Below are positions 22,459 through 34,252 of a stretch of 64,000 nt of DNA, piece after piece (position 1 is the stretch's first letter; the number at the start of each line of letters is the position of its first letter). A program made the translations under genes and the position numbers. The stretch lies in the NCBI GenBank assembly GCA_021613335.1, contig JAJTWR010000332.1, positions 1,373,501-1,437,500 on the forward strand. Direction: 5' to 3'. Source of the DNA: Whitmania pigra (taxonomy: Eukaryota; Annelida; Clitellata; Hirudinida; Haemopidae). Under the pieces are notes generated by a model. It was not told the origin of the DNA. It made no database searches and was given only the letters and a program-made list of their open reading frames with translations.

Positions 22459-24630
22459 TTAGAGTAAGCCACTTCTGTTCTTGCAGATCCACCGATAAAT
22501 GATGTCCACACTTGCTGGATTGCTAAGCATGGATTTCATGTCGGATAGACCTGTGTACATTTTAATTTCTCTCCTCAGGGCAGACTGGGCTGGGCATTCC
22601 ATGAGGAAATGCTGCACACTTTCATCTTCCTGAGGGCACTTCTCGCATCTTCCGTCTGGGTGCCGTTTCATGAGAAACAAGTGCTGATTTAGAGCACACT
22701 TTCCAGCTCGGAGTCTGGAGATGAGGACCTCCTTCCTCCTTGAGACACATTGGAATTTGCTCTTCGTCGACACTTGTTTCTCTATTTTCTTATAGTGCTG
22801 GCTTCGCGGGTCCTCGTCCCATCTGGATTGCCACTGTTGGAAGATGTTGCGGGCCACGGACCTTTTGACATCCTTGATAGACGCCGGAATCCGAAAGTCT
22901 ATCTGATCCCTTGCAATGACTGCCTTTGCCAGGGCATCGGCCTTCTCATTGCCAGGGATTCCAACGTGGGCAGAGACCCAGACGAGAGTGGCTCTTCTGA
23001 AGCCCGCTTGGTACTGGTTCAACAGGTTACCGCTCTCTAGGAACCATCGGAGTCTCGTGGCAATCACCCTCTCCAGGAGTTTGCAGAGAGTGGAGGTCAA
23101 AGAGATAGGCCGATAGGAGGAAGGAAGAGCAGGAGGCTTCCCTTTCTTAGGGATTGGGACGACCGTGGCGCTCTTCCATAAGGAGGGAACCTTTTCTGGT
23201 AGCCAGGACTGGTTGAAGAGGGCCACGATCCCTTTGAGACTGGAGCTTGGGAGTCTTCTGATCATCTCGTAATGGATGCCGTCAGGTCCCGGAGAAGAGT
23301 TCCCGCATTTCCTTAGAGCATCTAGGACTTCAGAAATGCTGATGGGATCAGAGATGGGGGAGTCCTCTGGCACGAAGAGTTCCGGGGACAGCAGGAAAGC
23401 AGTCTTGGCTTGTGCGAAGAGCGGGGAGAGGTTCGCGTTGCTGCTGGCTTGCGCAAAGGATTGGGCGAGCGTGCCTGCCTTCTCTGAGTTTCCGAGTAAA
23501 CCCCCAGAGTCAGAGGCGATCGGGGGGATTCTTGGACCCGAGCGATTGCCATTCATCCCTTTGATGGCTCTCCAGAGAGTGGCGATACCCGTTGAGCCGT
23601 CGAAGCTGGCGCAGTGCGACCTCCAGTACTCCCTCTTGGCATTCTTGATGGTCCACTGGACTTGACCCTTCGCTCTCCTGTACTCTTCATGACTCGACTC
23701 CGTTCGCAGTCGCCTGTGAGCAGCTCTCTTCTTGTTCCGATCTTTGACTGCTCCCTTGCAGTCGTTGTTCCAGTAAGGGACGAGAGGCCTCTTGCTCTGC
23801 TTTTTGTAGATCGAGGAGCTCTCTGTGGCTGCACTGGCGATGGAGTCGGTGATGAACTTCGTGTTCTTCTCCAGGTTGTTCGTGGGTAGCTCCTGGAAGA
23901 TGAGGGAGGAGCACTTGGCCTGGAAGATGTTCCAGTTGAGTGTCCTCATGTTTATTCTCGCTGGTCCCAGGTCCTCTCGGAGAGCCTTGTCATTGATCGT
24001 CATCTGAATGATGAGGTGATCACTGCCAAGGCCTGTGTTGAGAACCTTCCAAGTGGTCCTGGCCGCCCAGTGCGGTGAGGCCAGCGAGACGTCGATGGGT
24101 GACGGGCTGCCGAGGGGGTTTATGTGGGTGACCCCACCTAAATTTAAAATGACTAAGTTCAGGTTTGGTGCTAATTCTTCCACTATCTTACCTCTCGTAT
24201 CTGAGCGTCTGGCTCCGAAAATGGGAGAGTGGGCATTTAAATCCCCGCATACGATGGCGTCTTGGTGGTTCAGGACGGTCTCCAACACGTCTCTTGAGTA
24301 AGGTTTCCCAGGAGGCGCGTAGAAGTTGACGATCTTGAGCAGGCGACTTCGTGATGATCGTGGTCGACTGGCACTGAGGATCCTGACAGACCGGTGCTGT
24401 ACGACAACCTTTCTCTTATGCATGTAAGGATGCCGCCACGATAGAGTTCACCCGGCCGGTCGAACCGCTCCACTTGATATCCTCTAAGTCTGAAAGAATG
24501 CTTGCTTTTCAGAAAAGTTTCTTGGAGCAAGATTACATCAGGCAAAGATTTTAAGGAATTCAAAAAGGAAACGAATTCACCGGTTTTGGGGCTGATGCCC
24601 TGGCAGTTCCATTGGATAATGTTTATGGCA
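22459..24630 (-). pseudogene. LINE-A ORF2: endonuclease-RT-RNase H with internal deletion
   Basis: An APE-type endonuclease begins near 24630 (IIQWNCQGISPKTGEF, then VILLQETF); one frameshift near 24423 breaks it. The downstream 654-codon frame holds CGDLNAHS (about residue 59) and GSDH (133) of the endonuclease, then RT blocks SPGPDGIHYEM (377) and YRPISLT (437). At residues 477/478 (nt 22992/22993) YQAGFRR jumps directly to ATLVWVSAHVGIPGNEKADA, the end of RNase H. The palm with its catalytic YADD-type motif and most of RNase H are missing, yet the join is in frame. The C-terminus has a CX2C...HX4C knuckle (CEKCPQEDESVQHFLMEC), usual for the group. Confidence 0.9.
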
Positions 24631-25908
24631 TTATCTTTGTTTGGGCCACCAGACAGCTTTTGACTGCAGCTATGGCAGCACCAGGGATAGGTTCCTCCTT
24701 CATGCAGTCGAGGACGAGGAGGGGGACGTGGTTGAGGATGTCCATCATCTGGTCCTGGTTTCCTCCTTGGAACCTCCTGTTCATGCCCTCTGAAATTTTT
24801 AAAATTAACTTGGCGAGTAGTGCCGGGATGCCCGAATGAGCAACTGCGGCCTCACCGTTAGTTTTAGAAATTACATGAGCAACCGGCTGCTTGGTGCTGG
24901 CTACAGCTACAGATTTCTTAGCCTTGCTCTTTCTCTTCTTGTTCTTCGGTTTCTGAGGCTTGGCCTGCTTGACGGTTAAATCAGCAGGAGCCTCCTGCGA
25001 AACTGAGGGCGCCGGCGCGGCTTCTTCCCTAGCGACCTTACTTGTGGCCGCTTCCACCGCCTTTGCATAACTGATATGCTTGGTGGTCTTCAGCGTAATA
25101 GCCTCCTTGGCCTCCAAGTCGTTAAGGCTCGTTGTAAGGTCTAATTCGTTATTCGCATTATCGTCTCCTTCGTTCAATTGTCTATGAGTCTACGTTGCGG
25201 GCAAACCGCTTGACCAGTGTGGTGACTGGCCCCTCGCAGGTCGCGCAGCGGCGCTCGCTTTCTTTACTCTTGCACTCCTTCAGCTGGTGCTCTCCCAAAC
25301 ATTTTGGGCATTTGACCTTACCGGTGCAATTGGCGGTTATGTGACCATAGCCATTACACTGGTAGCACCTGATCGGTTCCCTTATATAAGGTCTAACCTT
25401 AAAACTAAGATAGCCGATTCTGACTTTCTCGGGAATCCTTCCCCTGTAACTAAGGATGACCACGGTAGTGGCCACCTTCTTTCCTCCGACATTCTTGGAA
25501 ACTCTCGCATCCAGTGACTGACTCTTCATCGACGCTGTCGGGGACGCCGATAATACAGTATCTCGGTTTGGCCGCTACACGTGGCTTAGCCGCGATACCT
25601 CCCAACTCCTTAATCTGAGATAGCCTAGCTATCTCTGCCTCGTTCTTAGCTAGTACGATGAGAAGATCTTTGCTAGCAATGATCTTCACATCACGCCTAC
25701 CTAAAACTTCACTCACCTCTTTCTGAACCCGGATTGGGTTCAGCTTCCTAATCTCGATATTGAAGAAGACTTTCGTCATCTTCTCCTTCGAGACATCTTG
25801 CGTTGAAGCCGCAGAGGAGGAGACTCTCCTGCGCTTCCTACTCTCTACGGTTATGAAACCGTCGTCCATTGCATCGATGCTACTGACGTCCATGCTCTCT
25901 GTTTTCAT
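24623..25908 (-). pseudogene. LINE-A ORF1 (gag-like, CCHC zinc knuckles), frameshifted
   Basis: Three frame pieces on the minus strand (25908-25450, 25529-25182, 25177-24623) follow one another. The first has an RRM/gag-like region (FFNIEIRKLNPIRVQKEV, GVPDSVDEE). The second has knuckles CYQCNGYGHITANC and CPKCLGEHQLKEC plus a third cysteine pair (CATC). The third is lysine- and alanine-rich and ends at the start of ORF2. ORF1 proteins of this type bind the LINE RNA. At least two frame breaks, near 25.5 kb and 25.18 kb, make it non-functional as read. Confidence 0.85.
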
Positions 25909-25935
25909 CTACCTTTGGCCCGTCATTTGTCGAAT

Positions 25936-27987
25936 ATTCAAAGTGCCTTTTATATCTTAAATCTGGGATGTCAAGGCACAGTAACAGACTGCAGCAGTCA
26001 GAAATCGTCGAAAATGAAATAAAATAAAATCAAATAACAATGTGAATGAGAAAATAAACAGAAAAAAACTAAAATTAATCATCAGCAACAGCAACAACAA
26101 CAGCATCATCATCATCGTCATCATCCATGGTCGTCATAAAACAGATGACGTAATTATCCTCCGCACAACCTTTCATCCTGGTATTTGTTTTTAACTCAGT
26201 GACGTCACGGATGATATAAAACTGTTCATATTTTATTTCTGCTTTGAATGGCCAAATTAATGCTTTTATTTTATATAATATAAAAATAACGTGTTAAATG
26301 AAAGCTTTTATTTTATGTAATATAAAAATATTTCGTTCGATTACTTGTTAGTTAAATTATGAGATAAATTAAGTTAAATTATGCTACTCATCTGTCAATT
26401 TAGCGTCGATTATAAAATGAATTTACGTATCAATTACAGCTATTTTAGATCGTGCTAATCAGTCAACTGTTCACTTTTAATAAGAACTTCAAATTCGGCT
26501 TCAGATGTCCAGAATTCAAAGAAAAGCAACGAAAATGTGATTTAAAAGTAAATGTTGTTCATGGAAATATGTTTTTATGGTTATTGTAACAATGGTTAAC
26601 GAAATTATGCCTATAATAATTATGGTTAGGATTTTGGTTATAATGTTTTGAAGCATGCCTCAAAATGTTGTTAAACAGGCAAATGCCATATTTTCGTTTG
26701 ACTCACAAGTATTAGTTATTATTGTAGTTGTTGCTGTAGTTGTTGGTGATACTTATTCAATAAAACCCATGACAGACAAAAATTTAAAAAAATTTATAAA
26801 CATTTAAAAATTTTTCAATTTCAACATTGGTCCCATAATTTCAATTAAAAGATATTTTTGTTTGAGTCTTACAACTAATAGTAGTTGCTGTTGATGATGG
26901 TAACCAACATTTCATAAATTTTGCAGCTTCATCGGAGCTTTGATGATTTGTCATTTAATTTTGTTTATTTCCTTAATTTATACAAGCAATTTTATAGCAC
27001 AAAATAAACATAAATAGAATATAAAATTATTATAATTACAATAACATCTGATAATAATATTATTGATTAATAATGAATGTAATAGTTGTTATTTTATACT
27101 ATAATGCAATGCAATAAAAAATAAAATAGCGTATTACCATTTTATTGAATACATTTAACATAAATACTCAATTTAATTTCAAAGTAACACATACGTATAA
27201 TAGGTAACTGAAGTAGATGAAGTGGTTTTGTTGGGAAACAAATTATAAATTCAATTTACTTAGATTATGGCATATTAATATATGTGATTTTAATATACGC
27301 TATACTATTTCAGTATGATATATTAATATGTTCAATAATATCTCAACATAATATACGCCGTTATAATTGTCTTCGTACCATGGGTGCCCGCTCAAGATTA
27401 CATCACAAATGACGTCACAAATTGAGGCACGCGGGAATAATAAATCTCCCGCCATCGTTTCACTCCATTTGAGCCACTCCCAGTAAGCGGTCATCTTGAG
27501 GATTCTCAGAGAATCATTCATTTTCTTTGGATGAGAGAAAGTCTTGGTATTCATAAAAATCAATTTCATCATCACCATCATCATTACTGTAGACGTCGTC
27601 ATCATAACTTTTAGAAGATGTAATTCTTCATCGTCATCGTCAGAGTGGTTTGCGTGAGATTTAAAAAATAAAGTGATGATTTTTGTGTTACATGAAAATT
27701 AACGGGATTATAAATCAAATTTAACATCAATTTGCAAATGTTGCAAAAGGTTTAAATTTGTCATTCGCTCGGCAATAAATTAAGTTTTATTTCTTAAACT
27801 TTATTTTTCACAAATATCTGAATGTCTAAAAAAATAATTTTTTCTTGGCTATAATGTTTAAAAAAATCAAAATTGATGTATGTAATGTCCTCGAATATTA
27901 CATACAATAATTATAACAGTTTCGAAACTTTGCGCTAATGTAATTACCCCCCAAAATAACAAAAATGTTAATAATAATAATAAAACG
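25936..27987. other. Gene-poor interval with CRE sites
   Basis: AT-rich sequence with two perfect CRE palindromes, 26200 (followed by a TATA-like box) and 27410, and a TGACGTAA half-variant near 26135. A unique island at about 27370-27640 is GC-richer. No coding exon was identified. Confidence 0.45.
26200..26222 (+). promoter_or_regulatory. CRE-TATA promoter-like pair
   Basis: A perfect TGACGTCA at 26200-26207 is followed by GATATAAAAC at 26213-26222, an arrangement seen in CREB/ATF-driven promoters. No transcript can be assigned from sequence, so function is a guess. Confidence 0.35.
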
Positions 27988-28300
27988 CAAATAGTAATTT
28001 ACATTAAAAATTTAGTTCAAACCTACATTATTTGTTTATGCAAATGATATTTGCCTCCCTCAACACTAGTTTTTGCCTCGCAAGATTTCTATGTTCTGAT
28101 AAATAATAGTTGGCGGAAGAGCACACGAGGTGTGAAAAATAGTTTCCATCGAAGTTCCGACGGACAAATGCAGGCTTTGAAACTTGGGTCCATAAAGAAA
28201 TGAGACCCTTTCGTGAGTTGCATATAAATTTTAGAAGATGCGAAGAAATATGAATTGTCAATGAAGCCTCACTTCGCAAACATTCACCGCTTCTTCCTTC
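27988..28300 (-). repeat. Dispersed repeat D, copy 2 (inverted)
   Basis: Reverse-strand partner of 12143-12460, with four single-base differences. It abuts an AAT run at its left end and has unrelated flanks otherwise. Both copies end at the same bases, so this is a discrete unit rather than a random segment. Confidence 0.9.
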
Positions 28301-28448
28301 AACAAACAACTTAAAATAATTCTTATCTGCTCAGTCAAAACTGTTCGGAGTTCATTTATTATGTTTTTCTGCTTTTGTAATGTGTTGGCTTTAATTTGGT
28401 TTTCATTTATATTTTAAAGGTTATTTTGTATTAAATTTTCGCATTAAT

Positions 28449-28690
28449 TAGGGCTGCAAACGATTAATTTTTTCTCGATTAATCGATTAATTATAACGCA
28501 CATATATTTCAAGTACTTTTAGCCGATCTGGTTGCATCGTGACTATGCATTTGTTCAGTATGCACTAAGCTAAAACAATCAATGACTTAACTCCCTAAAC
28601 ACCTTGTAAATTCGTTTATTAGCTTAAAAACTTTGAGAAAAACAACCAGAATCAATCAGTCACTCTATTACCCTTTCAAATTAATTTATT
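28449..28690 (-). mobile_element. Solo 3' end of an hAT transposon
   Basis: It begins TAGGGCTGCAAACGATTAA, a typical hAT terminus with nested CGATTAA repeats, and continues with about 200 bp homologous in the same orientation to the 3' region at 28922-29160 (shared words CTTTTAGC, AAAACAATCAATGACTTAAC, TTCGTTTATTAGCTTAAAAAC). It contains no transposase. Between the two copies, 28691-28921 is unassigned unique sequence. Confidence 0.65.
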
Positions 28691-28921
28691 TATTATTCAA
28701 AATGTCGTGCAAACAATATTTATTGAGTGGAATTGTATAGCCTATGATTTTGTATGTAGAGACTTTTAGGGTCAGCCCGATAGCTTTTTCCATTAAGGGA
28801 AGGGTGGTGATGGGGGAAAACCTGAGGAGATGACCTTTTTTGCGTCTAGTCTGAAGTGAGGGAGGACGTAAAAGTGTTGTCTTCTTATTTTCAACCTTCT
28901 TAGTTGTTATATAAAATAAAA

Positions 28922-30838
28922 TGGGTTGCGAACGATTAAATTTTTTAAAATCGATTAATCCAATACATTCGATTAATTATAACGCATATATATTTCAGCT
29001 ACTTTTAGCTAATCTGGTTGAGCCGTAACTATACATTTGTCAGTACGCAATACACACAACCACACGACCTCAATTAGGTAAAACAATCAATGACTTAACT
29101 TCACATGTATGTTGTAAATTCGTTTATTAGCTTAAAAACAATGAGAATCAATCAGTAAATTTATTGAAGGTATCACTTTACGCAGTTTAAATTTCCTGGA
29201 ATCAGGCAGGATAGCATTTTTTTCATGATATACCTTGCAGTACTGAAGTCTTTCGCAAGGAACAGATGTTGCTGGTGCACAAAGAATTGTCTGCATAAAA
29301 CTGCCTAGGACATGAAATCGTTGGTTATTAAGTTTCCACCTCATGGGAGCATCCTCTGTTTCTGGAATGGGAGCTTCTTCATGGTACCGCATCAGATCGG
29401 ACTCTCCATTAAGTATTGCATCTGATTCGTCAGCTGAGGACTGCGATTCAGAATCACTCGTCAACAGAGTAAGTTTTCGTCTCTTCGGCACAGGTGATCT
29501 TAGTTCGCTATTTTTTTCCCTGCTCGCTGTTTTCTATCATAGAAGGCTCTGAATGCATTTGACAATGCTCCATATTGCTTCTCACTTTGCTATTCTTAGA
29601 AAAGTGAGTTTCTTGTACCATGGATCTAAGGCCACAGCCAAGTACAATGTTGGCAAAACATCAATGCCTTCAATTCTGTCAGAGAAGTCTTTGAATGTTG
29701 AAGTTTTGAAACGCGCAATATAACCTGAATCATCAATCACTTTTAGCAATCTGCGAAAAAAGGCCTTTTATGAAAGAACAGCAGAACATGTGCATATTGT
29801 TCACTCCCGACATATTCTGTAACCTCTGCAAGTATATGGCCATTTTGTCTCAGTCCAACTCTGTCATTTTAGACCCACTGTAGTTTTTTGGATAATCAAT
29901 CTATTATTTTTCGATGGCATCTTTTATTTCTAACAATCTGGTCACATCCTGCCGTAATTTGTGGAAAATGACATCTATAGACTGATGGACACTGGAATGG
30001 CTTCTTTTCAGTTCAGATGTGTTGGCCGAACTGTGCTTGAAATGCCCCACTAAGTGTCGACATTTTGACAAAAGAGGTGATGAGTCGGCTGCTTTCAAAC
30101 CTGCTAATATGCCAATTTAAATGTGCTTTACATGATATGTGGTCATAATCAGTTCGTCCGATTGCAGCAACCATGTTGCGTTGCAGTGTTTATGACGACA
30201 CGGCATATCTTATCGGTGATATTCCATGTTGCAACAAATTCCTCGAAGAAACTAGCAACATTTTCAGCAGTGTGTTGTTCATCAACAAGCAAACAACTTA
30301 ATGCTTAATTTCAGTTTCAAGTTTGAACCAATCCAGTGTCCCGTTACACCACAGTAAGATTCCTTGCTGTTCGAAGTCCAAAAATTAGTATCGAGGGCTT
30401 TGCTAATTTCTCTTTGTACATCTAAGCAACCACATTGCCGATTGTACGTCGACTTGACAAGTTGTAGGTCTGGTTTTGAAGAGCTGTCCGCAGCATTGTT
30501 CATAGTCCATCATCTCCACAATTAAAGTAGGACGTCCTGAACTGGCGATCTAATGAGCTAAAGCGACTTTCAAATGTGTAAAAAGTTTGTCGTTTACAGG
30601 CTTGAAATTCCTAACTGATCAGGCTTCAGAAATATTCTGACGGTCACTGTCTTCAGCGTCTTTGTATTTGAGAGGATGTTTGTTCCAAAGATGATACGTT
30701 TAGCGACGTATTTGAACCGCAGAAAGCAGATTGTTTACTACAGTGAACATAGTGAACTTTGTCGCCATCGACTACTTTTATAAGAGCATTTAGTTTGTAA
30801 AAGAAATGCTAGCTCAAAAATATCGATTAATCGATTAA
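28922..30838 (-). pseudogene. hAT transposase (ZBED-type) pseudogene with terminal repeats
   Basis: Minus-strand pieces of a BED-finger hAT transposase lie in several frames but in the right order. First is a BED finger near 30745-30610 (YVHCSKQSAFCGSNTSL then HLWNKHPLKYKD). Next comes the RNase H-fold start near 30400-30330 (TNFWTSNSKESYCGVTGHW), then CRHLVGHFKHSSANTSELKR near 30062, and finally the dimerisation domain near 29345-29150 (LCAPATSVPCERLQY). Ends: 28922 has GGGTTGCGAACGATTAA, and 30815-30838 has ATCGATTAATCGATTAA. Frameshifts and stops throughout show long decay. Confidence 0.85.
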
Positions 30839-30869
30839 AGAAATAAATAAGCACTGAAACACTGGATAC

Positions 30870-31180
30870 ACTTGGATGAATTTAAGGAAGACCTTAACAA
30901 GTTATTCGAATGGGCAGAAGGTTGACAGATGCTTTTCAACGTAGACAAATGCTCCATTATGCATATGGGATGCAGAAGCACAAAAGTTGAATATATATTT
31001 GGAGGAAGCATTTTGAAGCAGTCTAATCGTGAAAGAGATCTGGAGGTAATACTGCAGAACAATTTAAAAGCATCTCTACATTGCATGGAAGTTGCTAAAA
31101 AAGCAGAGTACTTGGAATGATAAAGAAAACACTAGTGAGTAGGGACAAGGATGTAATACTGAGATTGTATAAGGCATTAG
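30870..31180 (+). pseudogene. LINE reverse transcriptase C-terminal fragment (CR1-like)
   Basis: The plus strand encodes LNKLFEWAEG, a stop where a Trp is expected, QMLFNVDKCSIMHMG and ERDLEVILQNNLKAS. After a frameshift it continues LGMIKKTLVSRDKDVILRLY. This is the thumb region of a CR1-like LINE. The fragment lies between the hAT pseudogene and LINE-B and belongs to a different family from LINE-B. Confidence 0.8.
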
Positions 31181-31411
31181 TAATTTAAGATTTATTTAAG
31201 TAAATTCGGTTATTGGGACTAAAAAGAGTGGTTATTACACAGATCCAGGTCTTCTTAACCACTATAAATAATTGTTATGTTATTGTTTTGTTAAACCTCT
31301 TTCGATTATTCCCACCAAATGGGTGTTCAGAGTGAGAGGACACCCTGGTGATTTCCATGTTGTGACCTACAAGAAACAAAATTTGTAAAAGGGTCCAGAT
31401 CAAGAAGTTTA

Positions 31412-34252
31412 ATGTCAAAGAGTTCCGTATCCAGAAATAGTGCTAGGACATGTAAATGGATGATGACAAATATTCGAAGCTGCAAAAATAAGTTTACAGA
31501 GTTATTTATGTTTCTACTATCTGAAGATCCTGATATTTTCTGTTGTACGGAGACCTGGCTTAATATAGATATTCCTAGCTCTATGTTTTGCCCTCCTGGG
31601 TACATGTCAGTTAGATGGGACAGAGGAACCAGAGGAGGGGGAGTGATGCTGTTGGTGAGGGACTGTCTCCACTATCGTTCAGTTGATATTCCCACCAGAT
31701 TTAAACACATTGAATTGGTTTGCATCGACATTTTATGGGGTTGTGTTACCTGGAGAGTGATTGCATACTACCGCAGCGGAGGCTTAGACATTAATGCCGA
31801 GAATTATGCAGTTGAAAGTGTTGATTGTTTGCGTCATCTCTGCTCTGTTAAACATACAGTCTGTATCATGGGGGACTTCAATTTGCCGTTTATGAACTGG
31901 TCTCAAAACATTGCTCCAAATAATAGCATTTACAATATGTTTCTGGGATTTTTTAATGACTTTGGACTTCATCAATTTGTTACAACTCCAACAAGACATG
32001 AAAATTTGCTTGATTTAGTGATTTCAAACGACCCTCAGTTTATCACCAGAATAGAAACATTATGTCCAATTTCAAACAGTGATCACAACGTTATCAGCTT
32101 CAGACCAAATATTCCATCGGACTGGTTTTGCAATCAGGCAGTACCATCCACAACATACAACTTCAGGAAAGCCGATTATCTCATGCTCAATGAACATCTA
32201 CAGGGGATAAACTGGAATTTGCTTTTTCAGTTCTGTCCCACAGTGGATGAATGTTGGCAGGAGTTTAGATACCAGGTGGGAGTTGCTTTTGAACTGTATG
32301 TCCCAAAATTCTCAGCTGCAGTATTCAAATATGGAGGGAAAAAATATTCCCTACATATTAACCAGCTTCTGCAGTCAAAATTGAGACTTTGGAGAACTTG
32401 GAAACAAGGTAACAACAATGATGACAAAACAAGATACAACAACATTGCTAAAGCATGTAGCAAAGACGTTGAGAAATACTATGCAGCTTTTGAATTAGAA
32501 CTGCTCCATAGCAGGAACATCGGCAGACTGTATAACTATGTAGGTAGAAAGCTGCATGCACGAAGCAATATATCTGAGATAGCCCTCCCTGATGGTGTCT
32601 TGACGAGAGATCCTTTAAAAATTGCAAACACCTTCAATAATTATTTTACATCAGTTTTTACGATTGATGACGGTGTAGCCCTCTATGTTCCTCCCTGTTC
32701 CAACACCACATTAAACAGCATTGATTTCTCTCCAGAGAGCATACACAAAACTCTTCGCACACTGGATCCATCATTTTCAGCAGGTCCCGATGGCATTCCC
32801 AATGTGTTCCTGAAAAGGTGTGCGTCATCGCTTGCTGTTCCATTGTCTCACATATTTGATACATCTTTTAAAGACAAAAAATTGCCCCAGGAATGGAAAG
32901 TAGCTCTGGTTACACCCATCCATAAAAAAGGACCCACCACGACACCAGAAAACTATAGACCAATCTCCATTACTTCAACAAGTTGCAGAGTGATGGAACG
33001 AGTAATAAACAGGGCAATTATGCAACATCTAACCCATCACAAGTTGATAGATCTCAGTCAACATGGTTTTGTTCAGGCCCGATCCACAATTACAAATATG
33101 CTCGAGTGCACTCAGCAGTGGTCAGAGCAACTCCAAGCTAAGCTTACCACTGATATAATATACCTCGACTTTAGAAAGGCTTTTGATTCAGTTTCACATT
33201 CCAAACTTATCAATAAAATCTCAGCTTATGGTCTTGGAGACAGTATTAAAGGGTGGCTTGGCAATTTTTTGGACTCGAGGACTCAAAAAGTTAAAATCAA
33301 CGGCTCTGTGTCGGAGGAGGCTTTGGTCACCAGCGGTGTGCCCCAGGGTAGCGTACTTGGGCCAACCCTGTTTTTACTCTACATAAATGACCTGCCTGGC
33401 CTGCTCGGGACTTCGAATGTTGTTTGCAAGCTTTTTGCTGACGATGTCAAACTGTACACTACGAACGGAGTCTCTCCAATTCAGCTACAATCTGCTCTTG
33501 ACAAAGTGGCTCAGTGGAGTGACAAATGGCAACTACAACTTGCGCCTGACAAATGTCAAGTTTTCTCTGTAACAGGACGCAAACAGACAGGGGGATTCCA
33601 TGAATACTCCATTGACGGGCATATCCTACAGCGTGTCGACAGGATCAGAGATCTAGGGATTATAATGGATCCTTACCTGAAGTTCGACTCACACATTGAA
33701 GTCATCACCAAAAGAGCCGCAACAATCTCCTGGATGATCCGAACCTCTTTTTCTTCCAAAGATCGAGACATTTTAAAGCTCGCCTTTTGTACATATGTTA
33801 GACCAATACTCGAATATGCCTCCCCAGTCTGGAATCCACATCACAAATACTTAATTGACAAAATAGAAAATGTGCAAAGGCGGTTCACCAAATCAATTCC
33901 ATCTGTGGCATCATATCCATACATGGAGAGACTAAGGCTGCTCAAGCTTCCAACCTTGGAAAGGCGGCGACTTCTGGCTGATTTAACACTTGGATTCAAA
34001 ATATTACATGGCTTTACTAATACCTTTCTAATACAATCCTTCATTGCACAAAACTATACAGGAACACGAGGACATTGTCTTAAACTTAAACAAAGTAATT
34101 ATTCTATAGACATTGTTAAATTCTCCTTTTTCAATAGAATCGTAAAGCCATGGAACGCATTGCCAGGTGATGTCGTTAAATCAACCACGGCCTCCTGCTT
34201 CAACGCTGTAATACGGGACATTGACTTTAGCCACTACTTAAATTACATTTAA
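31412..34252 (+). CDS. LINE-B ORF2: intact endonuclease-reverse transcriptase
   Basis: This 946-codon uninterrupted frame encodes a non-LTR retrotransposon protein that nicks target DNA and reverse-transcribes its RNA. APE endonuclease: TNIRSC (19), CTETW (45), GDFN (154), SDHN (223). Reverse transcriptase: AGPDGIP (457), YRPISIT (515), DFRKAFDSV (586), GVPQGSVLGP (642) and the catalytic FADD (675). The thumb follows (ILEYASPVWNP) and then a typical LINE C-terminus. There is no RNase H and no zinc knuckle, which fits the CR1/L2/Daphne assemblage rather than LINE-A's group. All catalytic motifs are intact. No ORF1 lies directly upstream, so the copy may be 5'-truncated. Confidence 0.95.
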   Translation: MSKSSVSRNSARTCKWMMTNIRSCKNKFTELFMFLLSEDPDIFCCTETWLNIDIPSSMFCPPGYMSVRWDRGTRGGGVMLLVRDCLHYRSVDIPTRFKHIELVCIDILWGCVTWRVIAYYRSGGLDINAENYAVESVDCLRHLCSVKHTVCIMGDFNLPFMNWSQNIAPNNSIYNMFLGFFNDFGLHQFVTTPTRHENLLDLVISNDPQFITRIETLCPISNSDHNVISFRPNIPSDWFCNQAVPSTTYNFRKADYLMLNEHLQGINWNLLFQFCPTVDECWQEFRYQVGVAFELYVPKFSAAVFKYGGKKYSLHINQLLQSKLRLWRTWKQGNNNDDKTRYNNIAKACSKDVEKYYAAFELELLHSRNIGRLYNYVGRKLHARSNISEIALPDGVLTRDPLKIANTFNNYFTSVFTIDDGVALYVPPCSNTTLNSIDFSPESIHKTLRTLDPSFSAGPDGIPNVFLKRCASSLAVPLSHIFDTSFKDKKLPQEWKVALVTPIHKKGPTTTPENYRPISITSTSCRVMERVINRAIMQHLTHHKLIDLSQHGFVQARSTITNMLECTQQWSEQLQAKLTTDIIYLDFRKAFDSVSHSKLINKISAYGLGDSIKGWLGNFLDSRTQKVKINGSVSEEALVTSGVPQGSVLGPTLFLLYINDLPGLLGTSNVVCKLFADDVKLYTTNGVSPIQLQSALDKVAQWSDKWQLQLAPDKCQVFSVTGRKQTGGFHEYSIDGHILQRVDRIRDLGIIMDPYLKFDSHIEVITKRAATISWMIRTSFSSKDRDILKLAFCTYVRPILEYASPVWNPHHKYLIDKIENVQRRFTKSIPSVASYPYMERLRLLKLPTLERRRLLADLTLGFKILHGFTNTFLIQSFIAQNYTGTRGHCLKLKQSNYSIDIVKFSFFNRIVKPWNALPGDVVKSTTASCFNAVIRDIDFSHYLNYI

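Larger units (their letters stand above)
22305..25935 (-). mobile_element. LINE-A: RNase H-type non-LTR retrotransposon, complete insertion with 14-bp target duplications, RT core deleted
   Basis: The element 22319-25921 lies between perfect 14-bp direct repeats GTCATTTGTCGAAT (22305-22318 and 25922-25935). On the minus strand it starts GGGCCAAAGGTAG, has its first ATG 13 nt in, carries ORF1 (zinc knuckles) then ORF2 (endonuclease, RT, RNase H) and ends in a GTCC...CAACGGAC tail followed by (AAAT)n. The RNase H domain points to the I/Nimb-like group of LINEs; the exact clade is uncertain. It lacks most of its RT domain and has frameshifts in ORF1 and in the endonuclease, so it could not encode its own mobility now. 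Confidence 0.92.

Noticed and set aside
23276..24301. Plus-strand frames across LINE-A
   Set aside because: Antisense shadows of the LINE-A coding frames.
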